In this document: piece after piece, positions 1 to 46,109 of the stretch
Layout: each line of letters starts with the position of its first letter
Numbering within the stretch: position 1 is the first letter of the stretch
NCBI GenBank assembly: GCA_037951105.1
Contig: JBAMJV010001314.1
Span: 32,501 to 96,500 of the forward strand
Source: Echinarachnius parma
Lineage: Eukaryota; Echinodermata; Echinoidea; Clypeasteroida; Echinarachniidae
Direction of reading: 5' to 3'
Length of the DNA stretch: 64,000 nt
The notes under the pieces: model-generated
Database searches by the model: none
Seen by the model: the letters and a program-made list of their open reading frames with translations, nothing else
What the model was told of the DNA's origin: nothing
Made by a program: the position numbers and the translations under genes

Positions 1-169
1 TCAGTACTAATCAGTGGGAAATTTGTACATTTATATAACTCTTCCTATACTATGATAATGATTCGGCTTTTGATTAGAAGTATTTGTATTTTGATGTTCT
101 ATTTCATGTTTCATGTTATTGCTGTGGAATTATAACAACACCCTAATTTGTCTTTGTCTCTTTTGACAG

Positions 170-15639
<15,470 letters not shown>

Positions 15640-16774
15640 CAACATCGATGAGATTTCTAGCAAATGTGTTACTTTTGAAACTACTCTTGGAGAAAGACCA
15701 CCCAATATAAAACTACAAGTTTGTGTTATTTCGGATCCCCGTGTAGATTGATTTCAAAATCCAGACTTCCAACTCCCATGAATTGGTTTATGACAACATC
15801 AATGCGATTTCTAGCAAGCATGTTGGTTTTGCAAATGCTTTTGGAGTAAAAGCCATCTGAATGAACACTATCACTTTGTGTTATTTGTGATCCCCATGCA
15901 TGAATCTGTTTGAATGATAATCATCTTTTGAAACCCTCACCGCCACCTTCGATTAATGGGTTTATGACAACATTGATGAGATTTTAGAAAAATTTTAGGA
16001 TGAGCAAAACTTCTATCGATGACCCACTTGTATGAAAAATATTATCTCTCAAAAAGAACCTGTAATATTGAATCCACAGGAATCTTGCAAACCTTTAATA
16101 GGGCCACTTGCACGAAATGCTGAACAAAACTGTTAAAAAGAACCTGTAGTATTCAAACTAGGGAATCTATACTGGTCGTCTTTCAAAACCATGACGACTG
16201 CCTTCCAAAGGTGGGCTTATTACAACATCAACAAGATTAGCAAAGATAACTGTTGAGCAACATATTTCAAAAATCCCAAGTACTTATCCATCCCTGTTCA
16301 TGGTTGTGAAACAGTACATGTGGTTAAATGCATTATGGTTTGTGAAACAATGCTCTTTTGATTTCCAGTAATGTTTATTCTTTTACAGGGTTTATGTTGT
16401 TCATTATAAGAATTGTGATTGTGAAACAATGCAATTGAAATTTCTAAATTCTCAATAACTGCAGTAATAACATTACTTTTGTGATTTTTTTAATGTGGTC
16501 ATTTTAACTTAATTTGTGTTCAGTGAACCATTAAGGAATTGTTACCTCTTGTTGTTACATGCAATGTACCTAACAATGATATAAATATTTTTAAAATGTT
16601 TGGTTATGAAATCATGAAAAGTTGTTTGGGGGAGGATTACTTTGCAGGTTTATATAGCGATTTTTAGCAATCACTGGAAAGAAATTATGTGCATATGTGT
16701 CTTGGATTTTGCCTTTCACAAGTAGAAAGTGTCGACAAGCAGAACAGTACTTCGTAAATACTATGAAGAATAAA
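15640..16774 (+). other. POLR3A 3' UTR with decayed copies of the last exon end
   Basis: The stop-codon segment TTATGACAACATCGATGAG (15634) recurs as TTATGACAACATCAATGCG (15788), TTATGACAACATTGATGAG (15962) and a weaker TTATTACAACATCAACAAG (16217), with exon-like CCAGACTTCCAACTCCC before the second. No further coding potential is seen. The first canonical AATAAA downstream of the stop is at 16769-16774, a plausible poly(A) signal. Confidence 0.7.
16769..16774 (+). terminator. Candidate POLR3A poly(A) signal AATAAA
   Basis: Canonical hexamer about 1.1 kb after the stop codon, followed by T/GT-rich sequence (GTGTCATTGTATAC, then TTTGTTTCC). No earlier AATAAA was seen between the stop and this point. 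Confidence 0.5.
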
Positions 16775-16977
16775 TGACGAGTGTCATTGTATACTTTAAA
16801 GATTTGTTTCCTTTTCTTTCTTTGTTTGCCTTGTGCGATTGTAAAATTTGTGCGAGTTGGATGTGATGAATGGTGAATAATTAGGAGCTTATCAAAAAGC
16901 ACATGCATTGTTCAGGCCACTACGGCGGGTAAAAAAACATTTTGGTATTACGTTTGCACATTCAGTGGAAATGATTT

Positions 16978-17030
16978 TAAGTTCAACTTAGAACTTAAGT
17001 TTTTAGTATCTTTGTGAAACACCCCCCTGG
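16978..17030. repeat. Solo end of foldback family 1
   Basis: AAGTTCAACTTAGAACTTAAG then GTATCTTTGTGAAACACCCCCCTGG matches the right end of the family; no left end was seen nearby. Confidence 0.75.
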
Positions 17031-17299
17031 ATGTTAAGGTGTATGTATTGTTAATGAGAGGAACAGAAGAACTATCCCATGATAACCATCCACCACTTCT
17101 AAAGCCTACTTGTGATTCTATGCATTCAACAAGTGTCCTTTCTTCTAGCCGGTGTAATTTCGCTTTGTCTCGTGTGGTCGTAAGTTGATGGAGTTTAATG
17201 TGTAAAATGTAGAATGGTAGAGATATTTGGGGGTTAGGTTTTTTGGGGCTTTTGGGTTTCAGATTTTTCTTCTTAGTGGATACAAAAAGGAGGGGTTAT

Positions 17300-17597
17300 G
17301 GTTATCTTGGGTGTCTCTTGGGTGTTAGCGGACTAAATCATTTTTGGTCGCTAACTTCAGGCTACAGGCCAACTTAACCCGTTCGATACGAGTTTATGAA
17401 ATCCCCGTAGACTTTGTACACAACCCACTCGGTTCCTGTGGTCAAGGGGTTAAAAAACCTAACCTTAACCCCAATGCTAAATTTGGTGGATTTAGAGGCT
17501 ATTGTTCGATTTGGTGGCTATATTTGCATGCCATGTAGAGCTGTAGTCTGAAGTTGGTGACCAAAAATAATTTGGTCCACTAAAACCCAAGATAACC
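17300..17597. mobile_element. MITE with GGTTATCTTGGGTGT ends
   Basis: Left GGTTATCTTGGGTGTCTC...GGACTAAATCATTTTTGGTC, right GACCAAAAATAATTTGGTCC...CCCAAGATAACC, roughly 60-bp imperfect inverted ends. A second, partly decayed copy is at about 63545-63732. Lies in the gap between the two convergent genes. Confidence 0.82.
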
Positions 17598-17883
17598 TGG
17601 GTGGTTATCAGTGATATCTGAGGTATACTTTTTGCTTATTGTGATACAGGCTTGAGAAAAATGAAAAGACAAATACAACGTCAATTATGCTTCCCTCCTT
17701 AATAGGAGACCAGCCTTTATTTGTCCTTAAACACCAAAGAGTCTTCTTTTTCATAGTAGAAGTCACAAGAGTAAACAATCATAATAATAATATATTAATA
17801 ATAATGATAATACACGTTTACCTTAGATCAGTAAAGAAAAAATGCATGCCTTTTTAACAAGATGCACAGTTCCCCCTTTTCAG

Positions 17884-17889
17884 TTTATT
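17884..17889 (-). terminator. Candidate distal poly(A) signal for PPP3C
   Basis: TTTATT on the plus strand is AATAAA on the minus strand, followed on that strand by CTGTGCATCTTGTT, a GU-rich stretch. Other AATAAA motifs exist nearer the stop, so this is only one option. Confidence 0.3.
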
Positions 17890-19244
17890 CTTTGTTCATT
17901 CTACAATATGATACAAAATTCTTCACAAGATTTTTTTTCTTTATATAGCTGTACAAATCGCACCAAATCGTCTCGTCTATTTGGAACCCATCGTTCCTCT
18001 TGATTTGGGGCTAATGATTTTTTTCTATCACGTTTTTTTTTGTTTCCACCGTGTGCAGATGTTAAAAAAAATTGGTGCTTTATTAATACAAACACATACA
18101 AGCTAGCCTTCTAAAACAATCGCTGTGTTCTGGTAAAAATGTACATTCAATTTGACGCACCACTGCTATTATAGTATCTAGCCGAGATTAATCTAGCCGA
18201 GATTTATCTAGCAAAGATTTCAAAATATGGCACAGAAGTTACAAGTATTCTCTCTCTCTGTTCTTTGAATAAAGATTCTATAGCAGCCTTTGAATAACTT
18301 TGGCAGTAACTTGCGAGACAAAAAGCTGTGTTTATGTATTTCCTACTTGCTTGACTCTACTACACGCTACTTTTTAGGCCGATATTGATGGTCTACCAAC
18401 CGGACTTGGTTTGTCTAAAACTACGGTATAATATCAATTAAATATTCTTTCTTCCATCTTGACACACAGTTCAAGAGCAAGCATTTTCTTTAAATAGCTA
18501 TATTAAGTTTCTTTCCTGTACACGCAGTCAAGAACTTTGAGCGTTTCTGGAGCAGAGTTTGGATAGATGTTGCCCATTGGACATTTCAAAGAATAATGTG
18601 GTGTATACTGTATTAAACTTGATGCTTCGTTTCCTATTAGGTTCCCCGACCCTCTCCTCTTCCCCTTTTAAGTTTAAATCCCTTCTATGATGTAACCTCT
18701 TGCCCACCGGAACCTGGTGGGTTATATCCAAACGCTGGGGATTTCAGAATCTCGGAGGGAACAGGTTAACCCAAATTTACTAGTGTAGTCTTATTTGGTA
18801 ACTTAAAACATCTGGGAAGTCAACTCAACCCACCAAATGAAAATTTCTGTCCGAATGTTTTGATCAAGAAAACCCCAAACTGTAATTCTAAAATAAGATT
18901 AATCTCGAAAACTGGTATTTCCCCAAAACAAAGTGGATGATTGTGATACTAACATATTTTGTTCAACTCTGCATTCAATGTTAAAAACACAAGCCCTTCA
19001 AATAATGAAAGCTATATTTTTTGGTAAAAACAAAACAAAACCTGATGTTCACAAGTGCTTGTTAGATGCGGGCATACTTTAAAAGTAGCTTTTGAAAAAA
19101 TGAATTAAAATGCTTTATTGTGCGCTTATTTTGGTGGTGTAGAGGGGGAAGGAGGAGGTTTACACGAATGCGTAAGAATCATGAAAGACCAACCTAGTGA
19201 AAACACTTTAATGATGTCGTGCTTTTGCAATGTTTTTGCAATCC

Positions 19245-19445
19245 CCAGAGTTAATACAGTGCCCACCAGGTTCCCATAGGCAAGGGGTTCAACGGTTCCC
19301 TACTAGATTTTGCATTCCCCAGTGTTAAAAATATAAGGCCTACCAGGTTCCCATAGGCAATGGATTAATAATGTTCACTACTAGATTTTGCAATCCCCAT
19401 ACAGTTAATACATGGCCCACCAGGTTCCCATAGGCAAGGGGTTAT
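19245..19445. repeat. Three copies of a short 'CACCAGGTTCCCATAGGCAA' repeat
   Basis: GCCCACCAGGTTCCCATAGG or a close variant occurs near 19261, 19336 and 19408, each with an upstream CCCCAGAGTTAATAC-like and downstream CTACTAGATTTTGCA-like sequence. The same dispersed motif, in either orientation, appears near 18690, 24835, 24915, 46680, 60700 and 61070. Confidence 0.7.
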
Positions 19446-22400
19446 TTTCACAGCACTGAGAGTTGGCAGATCCAGACAACTACTTCCAAACCATGCTCCA
19501 GAAGCTAGCACATTTACTATAAATATGTTCCTAATCTGAATTATTTTCTAAACATTGCTGCATTGAAATTATTATCATTATCAAACATTTCATCAACACC
19601 AGCCCATTTAACAAAACAAAAAAGAGAGAGAAAAAAAAAGGAAATATGAAATTCATTGCTGGAATTCATCATTTTTTGTAATAAAAAATCACACAAATTA
19701 CTACATAGTCATATCAACTATGTCAATTCTATATATGTATAAAAAATTGAAAACAGAAAAAAGAAAACAAAATTCAAAAGTATATATTACAGGTAGTCAT
19801 TTTTTTTCTTTTTAATATCTTCTCATAGCAAAGCACACAAAATTTGACTCCCAAAACTCTTTTAGTGTATACATCATCTAAAATAGGTTATCACAACAGA
19901 AAGGTGAACCAATACCGGAGACACTACGATGGAAACTCACAAATTGGAACAGTCTTGGAGGAGACTATGAATGAAATAAAGAAACGGTCATAATATATGG
20001 TTTGTACACTGAAAAAACCCTTGAAAAAAAAGAAAGCGTCTAGCTCTAGACCTAACCTATACATGGAATTTAATAGCATTGATTTTGATGCAAAAAGTTT
20101 GATTGAAGACTGGAATTTATACTTCACTACTAACACAGTTATGCGAAAGGAGGATTATACATGTTCCTCTGGTAGTCTCCACCCAGCCTGTTTCATAATT
20201 AAATTTTCTTTGCATCGGAATAAACTACTCACATTTAAACACGACAGAAAGACAGACGGACAGAATCATAAAGCAAATGGTAAAAAAAAAAAAATGTCTA
20301 CTCAATGTTTGAAAACTACCTGTATTTTGAACACACAAAATCTGCACTTTTTAACGAGAGCATTTCTTCCGCTTTATCCAGCGATAAACCGTAAAGTGCC
20401 AAAACATATTAGAGACTGAATGTAAAATAAAAAGTTTGCGTATATATATCTACAGACATCCATAGTATTTTTGTAACTTCCACGTCATAAGTTTTTCTTA
20501 GCTTCCAAAAAAAGAAGAAAAAAAAAGAGAAATTACATCACACAGATTTTTTCTTCATTTATGTATACTTCACTTTTTCAGGCAAATAAAAATCCTATGT
20601 ACAAGAGATTCGATTATACGACAATTGAGATAATGTGTCTAATCATACGTTATTGTCATAGTTATTTTTTTCATCATGCTATTTATCTGTACACGTTTCA
20701 ACATTACAATAGGAAATATTTTGTATAGAACAATTTTTGCTCTCTCTCTCTCTCTCTCTCCCTCTCGTTCTCTATTACACTTCTAACAAAGAATGCATGG
20801 TACATTTTTCAATAATAATTATACGCAATTCTAAATAATTTACCAATTTCTGCTACAGTTATTTTTTTTTTCGATGTATCTACTCTCAATACATACAGAT
20901 ACTTGAGTAAACATGTACATGGTCATAAGTTAAGATTCGGCCGATGTCTTTACTAACATCGCTCTGACATTCATTACGTCTTTTTTGTTTTTTTAGTTTT
21001 TGCATATTAAAAAGAATACCTGAAAACACAGTAGAAAAAGAGCTAAGAATATCAATATGTAGCTTGCTTGATCAGATCTAATCCATACAGAGATTCACAA
21101 ACGAATGAATGACTTAATAGTAGCCATGTTACATGATTAAAAACTACTTTTTATTTTAATAGTTATACTTACTGAATTATTATCACAATAGGACCATCTT
21201 ATCAGTCAAAAACATCCACACTCGCATACATACACATGCACAAACACACTCACGACCAAACACGCACACACACGTGCGCGTGTGTGCTCACACAAACAGA
21301 CATATCCTACCAGTTCTGACTGAAATGGGGGCAACTAACTTATCTTAGTTATGTTTCGTACATCTTTGTTGGTACCTTTTGTAGGTGACGTTTTAAATTA
21401 AGTCCTATTTTAATTAATTAGACAATTGAAATGTAGATGACTTGGTCAAGAACAGAATGTAGTGATAAGTTTTATTCACATTTTAATCATCCTTTTGATT
21501 AAAGATGAATTGTTATTGTCACCCTAACATTAATGGCCTGGTAAAATATTCATCCGACTAGTGAAATTTAAGATATTCGTCCACGAACGCAGCCTTTGGG
21601 CAACATATTACCCCAAAGTGATTAACAATTTACCATCAAAGAGACATTTTACAGAGAAATTACGCTACAATTCTACAAAAAGACACATTCTATCACCCAC
21701 AAAGGCATTTCTTCTTTTATCTAGCCATGTCATATTTCTTTCCGAGATTTCTTGAAGAAATTACAGACAAATCATTTATAATCAGTAATCCATTCTGACC
21801 TGGAATTTTTTTTTCTTTTTTTCTCACTTGAAAATGTATGACCATTTATGCTTAATTTAACTCAAATAGTTCACCCTCAGTTTAAATTTGTTTCTAATTT
21901 TCTTTGACATATTCAGGATTTCTTTTACACCTAATTACACAATTTAGAATTGCAAATTGGTTCAACCTCTAAACTATTCTTTAAAATAAAAGTGGAATGG
22001 CAAGTGAAAAATTGTGTGCTTAAAATCTCTCCACAAACTACTTGCATTGCCTATTAAATTTTTTATTTGTGTGGAAAGGCTGTCATCGACAATTCGCTAA
22101 TGAAAAAATAAAAGACCAATTACTGATATATACTGCACTGATTTGCTACTGAAAAAAAATGTTCATCTTCAGCACACTTCAAATTGCATTATTATTGTCT
22201 GTAGTCTTTGACCGTTGACGTTTGACCAGCAAATAATCTCACAAGAAATCTTTTTATCTCAAAACTATTCTCTCATTCTTGCATTCGTTCGTTCCTCCGT
22301 CTCCAATTAGTTATACGTTTTCGTTTATACATATATAGATAATATATATAGATATGTATATATATTTGTTTTTTATTTATAGAGGAAAACAAAACTATGA

Positions 22401-24604
22401 TAGGCAAATTTGTTGCACTGCTGCGTGCGCGCTCTGCTGAAGTTCTTTTTCGTAACACGGGCAAACCGTGACCTGCACGGCCCATATTGCTTCGCATGTA
22501 CGCACCGTACCATGACGTAGAGCTTCGTTAAATAGAAAAAAGGAAAAATTCGTGAAAAATACAAGCAACGTAAATCATATAAATACAAACAACCTATGGA
22601 TGATAGGATGGAAGGGGGCGGGTTCATAGAGGAGGCGGAGCTTAATAAAGGGGGGAGGGGCATCATAGAGGTGGCAGGGTTTTATAGATTACAAGTGGGA
22701 GGGATTTTAAAGAACGAAAAACACAAAAATTCTTCAGCTTTTTGCACTACCATGCATGGAATACAATATACAACTATATACAAAAAACATTCATCGTATA
22801 GGATACACAAGAGCTGGGCCAATTGGATATATAGGTATGAAAATTCAAATACATATTTTTGTAATAGTATCATACAGAAACAGACGTAAATATATGTATT
22901 AAAAAGTGTTTGTATGGGAATCAACACTGCTTTTAATGCACCAGCTATTTGATGACGTATACATACATACTACCTACACATACCACATATAAACCTCTAA
23001 TTTGGAAAGTATTGCTTACAACAACAACAAAAAAAAAAATCATTTCCGATAAACTACTAGTGCTTTACCCCTAATCACATATTAAGGGGAGCTTGTGAAA
23101 AATTGCCAGTATTCTATATTTGAAAAAGGCAAACTAAGTTCATAAATTTGATGTTAAAATACAATAAATTTTTAATCTCTCATTGGATGAGCGAGTTCAG
23201 ACAGCCGATGTATCAGCCAGGTAAAAGCATTTCAATTTCAGACAATACTTTGGGTTTCGTCTTCCCACATGATCAAATTATCATTATTCCCATTCAACGC
23301 CCTTCATATCAATCAAACCCTGCACTGAGATTCTTATCATACACTGGGTTTCTTAATACATGTACATTAAATGCAAAGGAACACCATTGGAATGTCCCAA
23401 GGATCAATTATTGAAAAAAAAAGTAGTCACCCGCAAATAAAAGAATCCAAAATAACAAAGAAACGTGTCCAGAGAAATACAAAAAATGTAGATTCATATT
23501 GAAATAACAATAAATATTAACAAAAGTGTTTATAGCAAGCAGCCAAGCTGACGCATGTATGTGTTACAACTGTTTTGGCATTGTCAAATCTTGCAAAACT
23601 AACTAAAAATGTGACAAAATTAACAGGAATATGTGTGATTCCCAATTATAAATAACAAATTAATCTGAAAGTGTGTGATTACCACGATCAGTGACTTATC
23701 AGTTTGTGAATTTTTAAATTTGCAATTGCTCATCTAAAAATGACAATATATGATATTGCCAGGTTTGTATAAGTTAGTGCAGGCATGGACTATTCAAAGT
23801 AAATTATGAACCAAAGTATGGGTGAGATACTGTAACCATTTTATTTCTTTTATTTCAACACTTTAAGCATGAAAATTAAGTGTTTCCGTTTACTTCTTCA
23901 TCTTTCTTTGATTCTGACATCCTATTTCTGTTACTTTACCTACGTTGTTCTCATAGAAGCTAAAATGCAATATATGTTGAAAGTATTAAGCTATGAACAA
24001 GCCAAAGGGTTATTACATATAAAATGTGCTGATGGCAATCAGACAATTAAACACATGTAGATAGTTTTTTAGGGACAAGGTACTCTTAACTGCTTGCCAT
24101 TTTTATTCCTCTTTATATTCTCGCAACTGTATCAAAAGACCGTTGAGGGCGCATATCTCAGCCAGTGCTCTTTGAGATTCCCACAAATCTGCTTCACAGG
24201 TCTACGAATAATTGGAAATGCGCACAGTTCGGCTTGCGTGATGTTGAAGAAATAAAAAGATGGATGAAAATGGATGAACTAACGAGGAACATGGTTGTTG
24301 TGAATTTAATTAAACTGAGAACCCATGTTCCGAGTTCAAAACATTAACAGCCTTTTCCAACTTGGAACATACATGTCTGTCGTGAATTTAAACTGAAAAC
24401 CCTGTTTCTGAGTTCAAAACATGAACATGTTTTGCTCTTTTGAATTATAGTAATAAAAATCCATTAGCACACTTCCTGCCGATGGGGGCAGTCAAGATCA
24501 CATAACCTCGGTCCCTTCACTTACACATTTTTGTAATTCATGTCTGTATACCTAATTATAATGTATGTAACTAAACGCACATATGATTCGTAGACTTATA
24601 TAAA

Positions 24605-24770
24605 TTAGAACGTGAATGACCGCGGTCCGTCTGGACGCCGCGGCTGACCTAACGTCATCTGCTCCATCGTGCTTGTATCCTGCTCTGCTTCCCTGGTGCT
24701 GCGTAATGCAAGTGGCGCGTTGGACTCGGTGCCGTCACCGGTTGGACGTGCCGTACCAAGTGGAAGGCAT
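24605..24770 (-). CDS. Possible alternative C-terminal exon of calcineurin A (unproven)
   Basis: A GC-rich open frame (166 nt) in AT-rich surroundings, ending at a minus-strand TAA (24605-24607) just where the composition drops. Upstream on the minus strand is TTGTAGACAG, a weak acceptor. If joined to a GTAATG donor inside the PPP3C stop (TC/GTAATG), the frame continues as ...NNKGS-CLPLGTARPTGDGTES, then MEQMTLGQPRRPDGPRSFTF and stop. The acceptor lacks a good pyrimidine tract and I see no similarity to known calcineurin tails, so this could be non-coding. Confidence 0.22.
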
Positions 24771-25460
24771 CTGTCTACAACTCTTAACCTGTTCCCTACC
24801 AGATTTAGCAATCTTCCATAGAGTTATTACATGGCCCACCAGGTTTCCTATAGGCAATGGGTTAACCCGTTTGCTCCCTACTAGCTTTAGTCATCTCTAG
24901 AGTTCATACAGAGCCCACCAGATTCCTGTAGGCCATGAGTGAAGATGCCAAACCACGGGCGCCGCATCTCCATAGATCGATTCTTGAGCGATGAGGGAAC
25001 ACGCTTGCTATTGGCTTGAGGAACCCAAGCCCGGGGCAGATCTGATCCGAATAGAACACACTTACTCGTAGGTAACTGAACACGTTTACTCGTTGGTAAA
25101 CGAGAACACGTTTGCTCGTCGGTTAACGTGCTGGTAAAAAATAAATGTTTACTTGTAGGTAAACATATGGTGAAAATGGGATTCCTAGGGTGGATGAGGT
25201 GAAGGTGTTGAGGGGGGGGGGGGGGGTACAGGATCAATTTGACCCTTCATTGAGGGAGGGGGCGGGGTAGATCATCATTATATCCCTCTTCACTTGTCTG
25301 CTAAGGGGTGTAAATCAGGGGGAGGGGGGATGAATTGAGGGGGTGATACAGCGAACCACCGTTCCTTGTTGAGAAGGTGAATTGAGGGGTCATATACAGC
25401 GAACCACCATCCCTTGAGGAGGGTGGATTAGGGGTGTAGAGGTTGGGGGGTAATAGGTCA

Positions 25461-42479
<17,019 letters not shown>

Positions 42480-43502
42480 CTGAGTCACACACGGTAAATG
42501 GGGAAAAAAAGCACAAACAGATTGGAATCAAATGATCTTGCATCGTCTTCTCTTTAACACAGAGCTAAGAGTTATCACTAGTCTAGTCCACTTGGCTTAG
42601 TGGCTACTAAAATTTACTTATGCTATGAAACCAATAAAAACTGACAAATTTGAATGGTTTTGCATGAAACAATCTAATATCGGACAGGGTTCAGAATTAT
42701 TAAGGGCCCACTTTAAAAGCAAACAGATTGGAATCAAATAACCTTGTATTGTCTTCTCTCAAATACAGGCCATCAAAGTTATGACTAGCCCATCAATATC
42801 TACTTATGCTATCCATTTAACAAATTGTAATTTTGGGGCCAGTAAATGGCTGTTTTGTGCCACAAGTTCAGTAGCCTATTTGAGCGGAACCCTGTGTAAA
42901 TTTTATAGACCCCAAAATAGAAAAAAATAAATAAAGAATAGCCACAAACATAAATTGAAAATAATAAAATAAATAAATAAAGATATAAGAAAATATTCAA
43001 AGTCATTCCTTTCACAGAGAATACACAAGAAACTTCAGACACGTGTCTGTTTAAATATAAATTTTGATATAAAAATTGCGAGAGAGAAGATAAAATTGGC
43101 ATAAATATATCGCACGAACAGCATGCCAAATTTTATACTAATCTACTATAAAGTAGATATATACTTTTAACTCAAAAGGTTAAGATATGATTATGAAGAT
43201 ATTAAAAAGGACTGTATTATATCCACAAGTAGGAAAGAATAACACACACATCTATAAAGTTAATAAATGGATAAATAAGTTGATAGCTTGACAGATTAAT
43301 AAACCAATTAAGACTTATTTTCACACAATATTAAATACTTCAGGAGAGAGAGATATGAAGAGAACTAGAGGATAGAGTAGGTATTTGTCCCATCTTGTGT
43401 TCAATTTTCCTAATTTGTATTCAATTTATTTTACAATTGTTTGGGTCTCTTGTCAAATTTGGTAAACCATTATTATTTTTAAGGCCACCTCGACAGTTAG
43501 TT

Positions 43503-44069
43503 TTAAAGGGGAATTCCACCCCAGAAATGTGACGTTTGCTATAAAATGAGGTGAATATGAAGAATCATGATCGAAAATCTGAGCAAAAACGGTAGAGCAA
43601 TACAAAAGTTATGACAGGATGAACTTTGCTCCGATTTTTAGTATCGTTCGCTATTGCTATCGATCGTGACGTCACTTGCGAGCTGCAGCCACTTTGACTT
43701 CTACATGGAAATTTTACAAAATTTAAATCTTCTTCATAACAAAGCAAATTTATGAGCTTACAAATTCCAATGAGGTTGGCCCATCAATATTCTTCTATGA
43801 ATTCGTGAAAACAAGCAGAGAAAATTAATTTTTAGCTATGAAAATGAGAAATATGTGTATTTTCATGTACTAAAGCCATGGCGAGTTGCTCGTGAATGAT
43901 GTTGCATATGGCGGCAATTTTGAAACGATCGCTCATTACTACACAATGTTCAAATAGGTATAACTCCCGTGTTTCTTGTCCGATTTTGATCAAATTTTCA
44001 CCAATTATTCCTCTTGTTCTGCTTATTCAAATAACGAATGGTTTTATCAGGCCCGGAATACCCCTTTAA
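43503..44069. mobile_element. TTAA-flanked element family B, copy 1
   Basis: TTAA AGGGGAATTCCACCCC at the left, GGCCCGGAATACCCCT TTAA at the right. About 560 bp, strongly similar to the copy at 45005 throughout (e.g. CTATCGATCGTGACGTCACTT). No transposase frame. Confidence 0.9.
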
Positions 44070-44704
44070 GACCAAGAGATATATCCATTTTAATGTTCCT
44101 TTAAACAAATTTATATTAACCCCTTCATAGAGCAAGCGAGATGTAAGTGACTATATATAATGCATGGATAAACCATAACCTCATTTGCATGTAATTGTAT
44201 TCCTTGTTAAGCTGATATGAAATCTAGTGATGCTGTCTACAAAATTTGTATTGCAGATTCCCTACATTAAAAATGGCTTTTAATAACAAAATATACTAAC
44301 AGGATTTTTCTCACATCTCTCTCTAAAAAAAAGGAAGACTTATAATAAATAGGCTACCAAAGGATGTTTTTCCCCCTCTCAAAAAAACAAATTAGAGCAA
44401 CCACAACCATAACCCAGTTTATAAGAAACACAAGAATAGGAGATTTCCAAAGAAAAAAGTATATATCTGGGAAGGGGTTACGAAGATATTAAAGAGTATC
44501 GAGTAGAATCACGTTGTAATAGATGGAGGGGGTGGGAGAGAAGGACCATGTTACCATAGAAATTGAGATCTCAGATTGGAAAGGAAGGTACGGTGGAGAA
44601 ATTGGGAGGGGCAGATATCAAAGAGAGAAAGGTGTTGAAGATTCATATATAAAAGGGGGAAAGGGAATCTGGGAAGAGGGGTATCTAGTAGGGAAATATA
44701 ATCA

Positions 44705-45935
44705 GAGGGCATAAATTGGGGGCAGAATTTAAAGAGGACAATTAGGGAGCATATTATATCGTGCAGGAATTTGATGCCCTATAAGAAAGGGCAAAATTGG
44801 GTGAAGATTTAGAAGGCAAATAGGAGGGGGCAGATTTTAAGAGGGGAAATTGGGGGTATATTAGTGTGGGGCCTGAATTAGAGGCCCTATTTGGGGCAGA
44901 TTTAGAGGGTATATCAAAGGGGTTGAAATTTGAGAGGATGAATTACAGGGCATATTATATTAGGCAAGAATTAGATGCCCTATATTGGGCAAAATAGGGG
45001 AAGATTAAAGGGGAATTCCACCCCAGAAATGTGATGTTTGCTATAAAATGAAGTGAATATGAAGAATCATGATCGAAAATCTGAGCCAAAACGGTAGAGC
45101 AATAAAAAAGTTATGACAGGATGAACTTTGCTCCGATTTTTAGTATCGTTCGCAATTGCTATCGATCGTGACGTCACTTGCGAGCTGCAGCCATTTTGAC
45201 CCTCCATGGAAATTGTACAAAATTTGAATTTTCTTAATAACAAAGCAAATTTATGAGCTTACAAATTCCAAAGAGGTTGGCCAATCGATATTCTTCTATG
45301 AATTCGTGAAAACAAGCAGAGAAAATTTACTTTTTTGCAACGAAAATGAGAAATAAGTGTATTTTCATGTACTAAAGCCATGGCGAGTTGCTCGTCAATG
45401 ATGTTGCATATGGCGGCAATTTTGAAACGATCGCTGATTACTACATGATGTTCATATAGGTATAACTCCCGTGTTTCTTGTCTGATTTTTATCAATTTTT
45501 CACCAATTATGCCTCTTATTCTGCATATTCAAATAACGAATGGTTTTATCAGGCCCGGAATACCCCTTTAAGAGGGGAAATTGAGGGTATATTGGTATGG
45601 GGCCTGAATTAGAGGCCCTATTTGGGGCAGATTTAGAGGGCATATCAAAGGGGTTGAAATTTGAAAGGATGAATTAGAGGGCATATTATATTGGGAAAGA
45701 ATTAAATGCCCTATATTGGGCAAAATAGGGGAAGATTAAGAGGGCAAATTAAAGGGGGCAAATTTTAAGAGGGGAAATTGAAGGTATATTGTTATGGGGC
45801 CAGAATTAGAGGCCCTAATAGTAAAATTGAGAGGGCATATCAAAGGGGTTGAAATGTGAGAGGACGAATTACAGGGTATATTATATTATATTGGTCAAAA
45901 TAGAGGAAGATTAAGAGGGGGGCGCAAAATTGATA
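44705..45935. repeat. Purine-rich tandem repeat interrupted by a TTAA element
   Basis: Units with GGGCATATTATATTGGGC, TTAGATGCCCTATATTGGGC, AGGGGAAATTGAGGGTATATT and GGCCTGAATTAGAGGCCC recur at about 44705-45005 and 45572-45935. The 45005-45571 element splits the array. Confidence 0.85.
45005..45571. mobile_element. TTAA-flanked element family B, copy 2
   Basis: Same ends and length as the 43503 copy, inserted within the purine-rich array with TTAA at both borders. The two copies differ by scattered substitutions, so they are not a recent duplication of one another. Confidence 0.9.
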
Positions 45936-46109
45936 CAGGGAAGAATAATTCAGAATGCGTATTGTAATGGGACAAAATTAGAATGGGAAGAATTTCAGGG
46001 CCTTTTAGACAGGGCAGAATGGATGGAAGGGCAGAAACAATGGGGGAAATAGGGAGGAAGTAAAAAAGTTTGGTATTCTAGAGAATCAGAGGGTATCAAA
46101 GGGGTGAAT

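Larger units (their letters stand above)
17884..25460 (-). other. Probable long calcineurin 3' UTR, 3' to the PPP3C stop
   Basis: About 7.5 kb downstream of the PPP3C stop on the minus strand. It is AT-rich and none of the foldback or TTAA elements that crowd the introns was found, which suggests transcribed sequence under constraint; this is an inference. It contains (CT)n near 20740, a CA-rich stretch near 21220-21300, several minus-strand AATAAA motifs and short dispersed repeats (19245-19445 and 24790-24930). A minus-strand AATAAA at 17884-17889 could be the distal poly(A) signal. A GC-rich open frame lies at 24605-24770. Confidence 0.4.
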
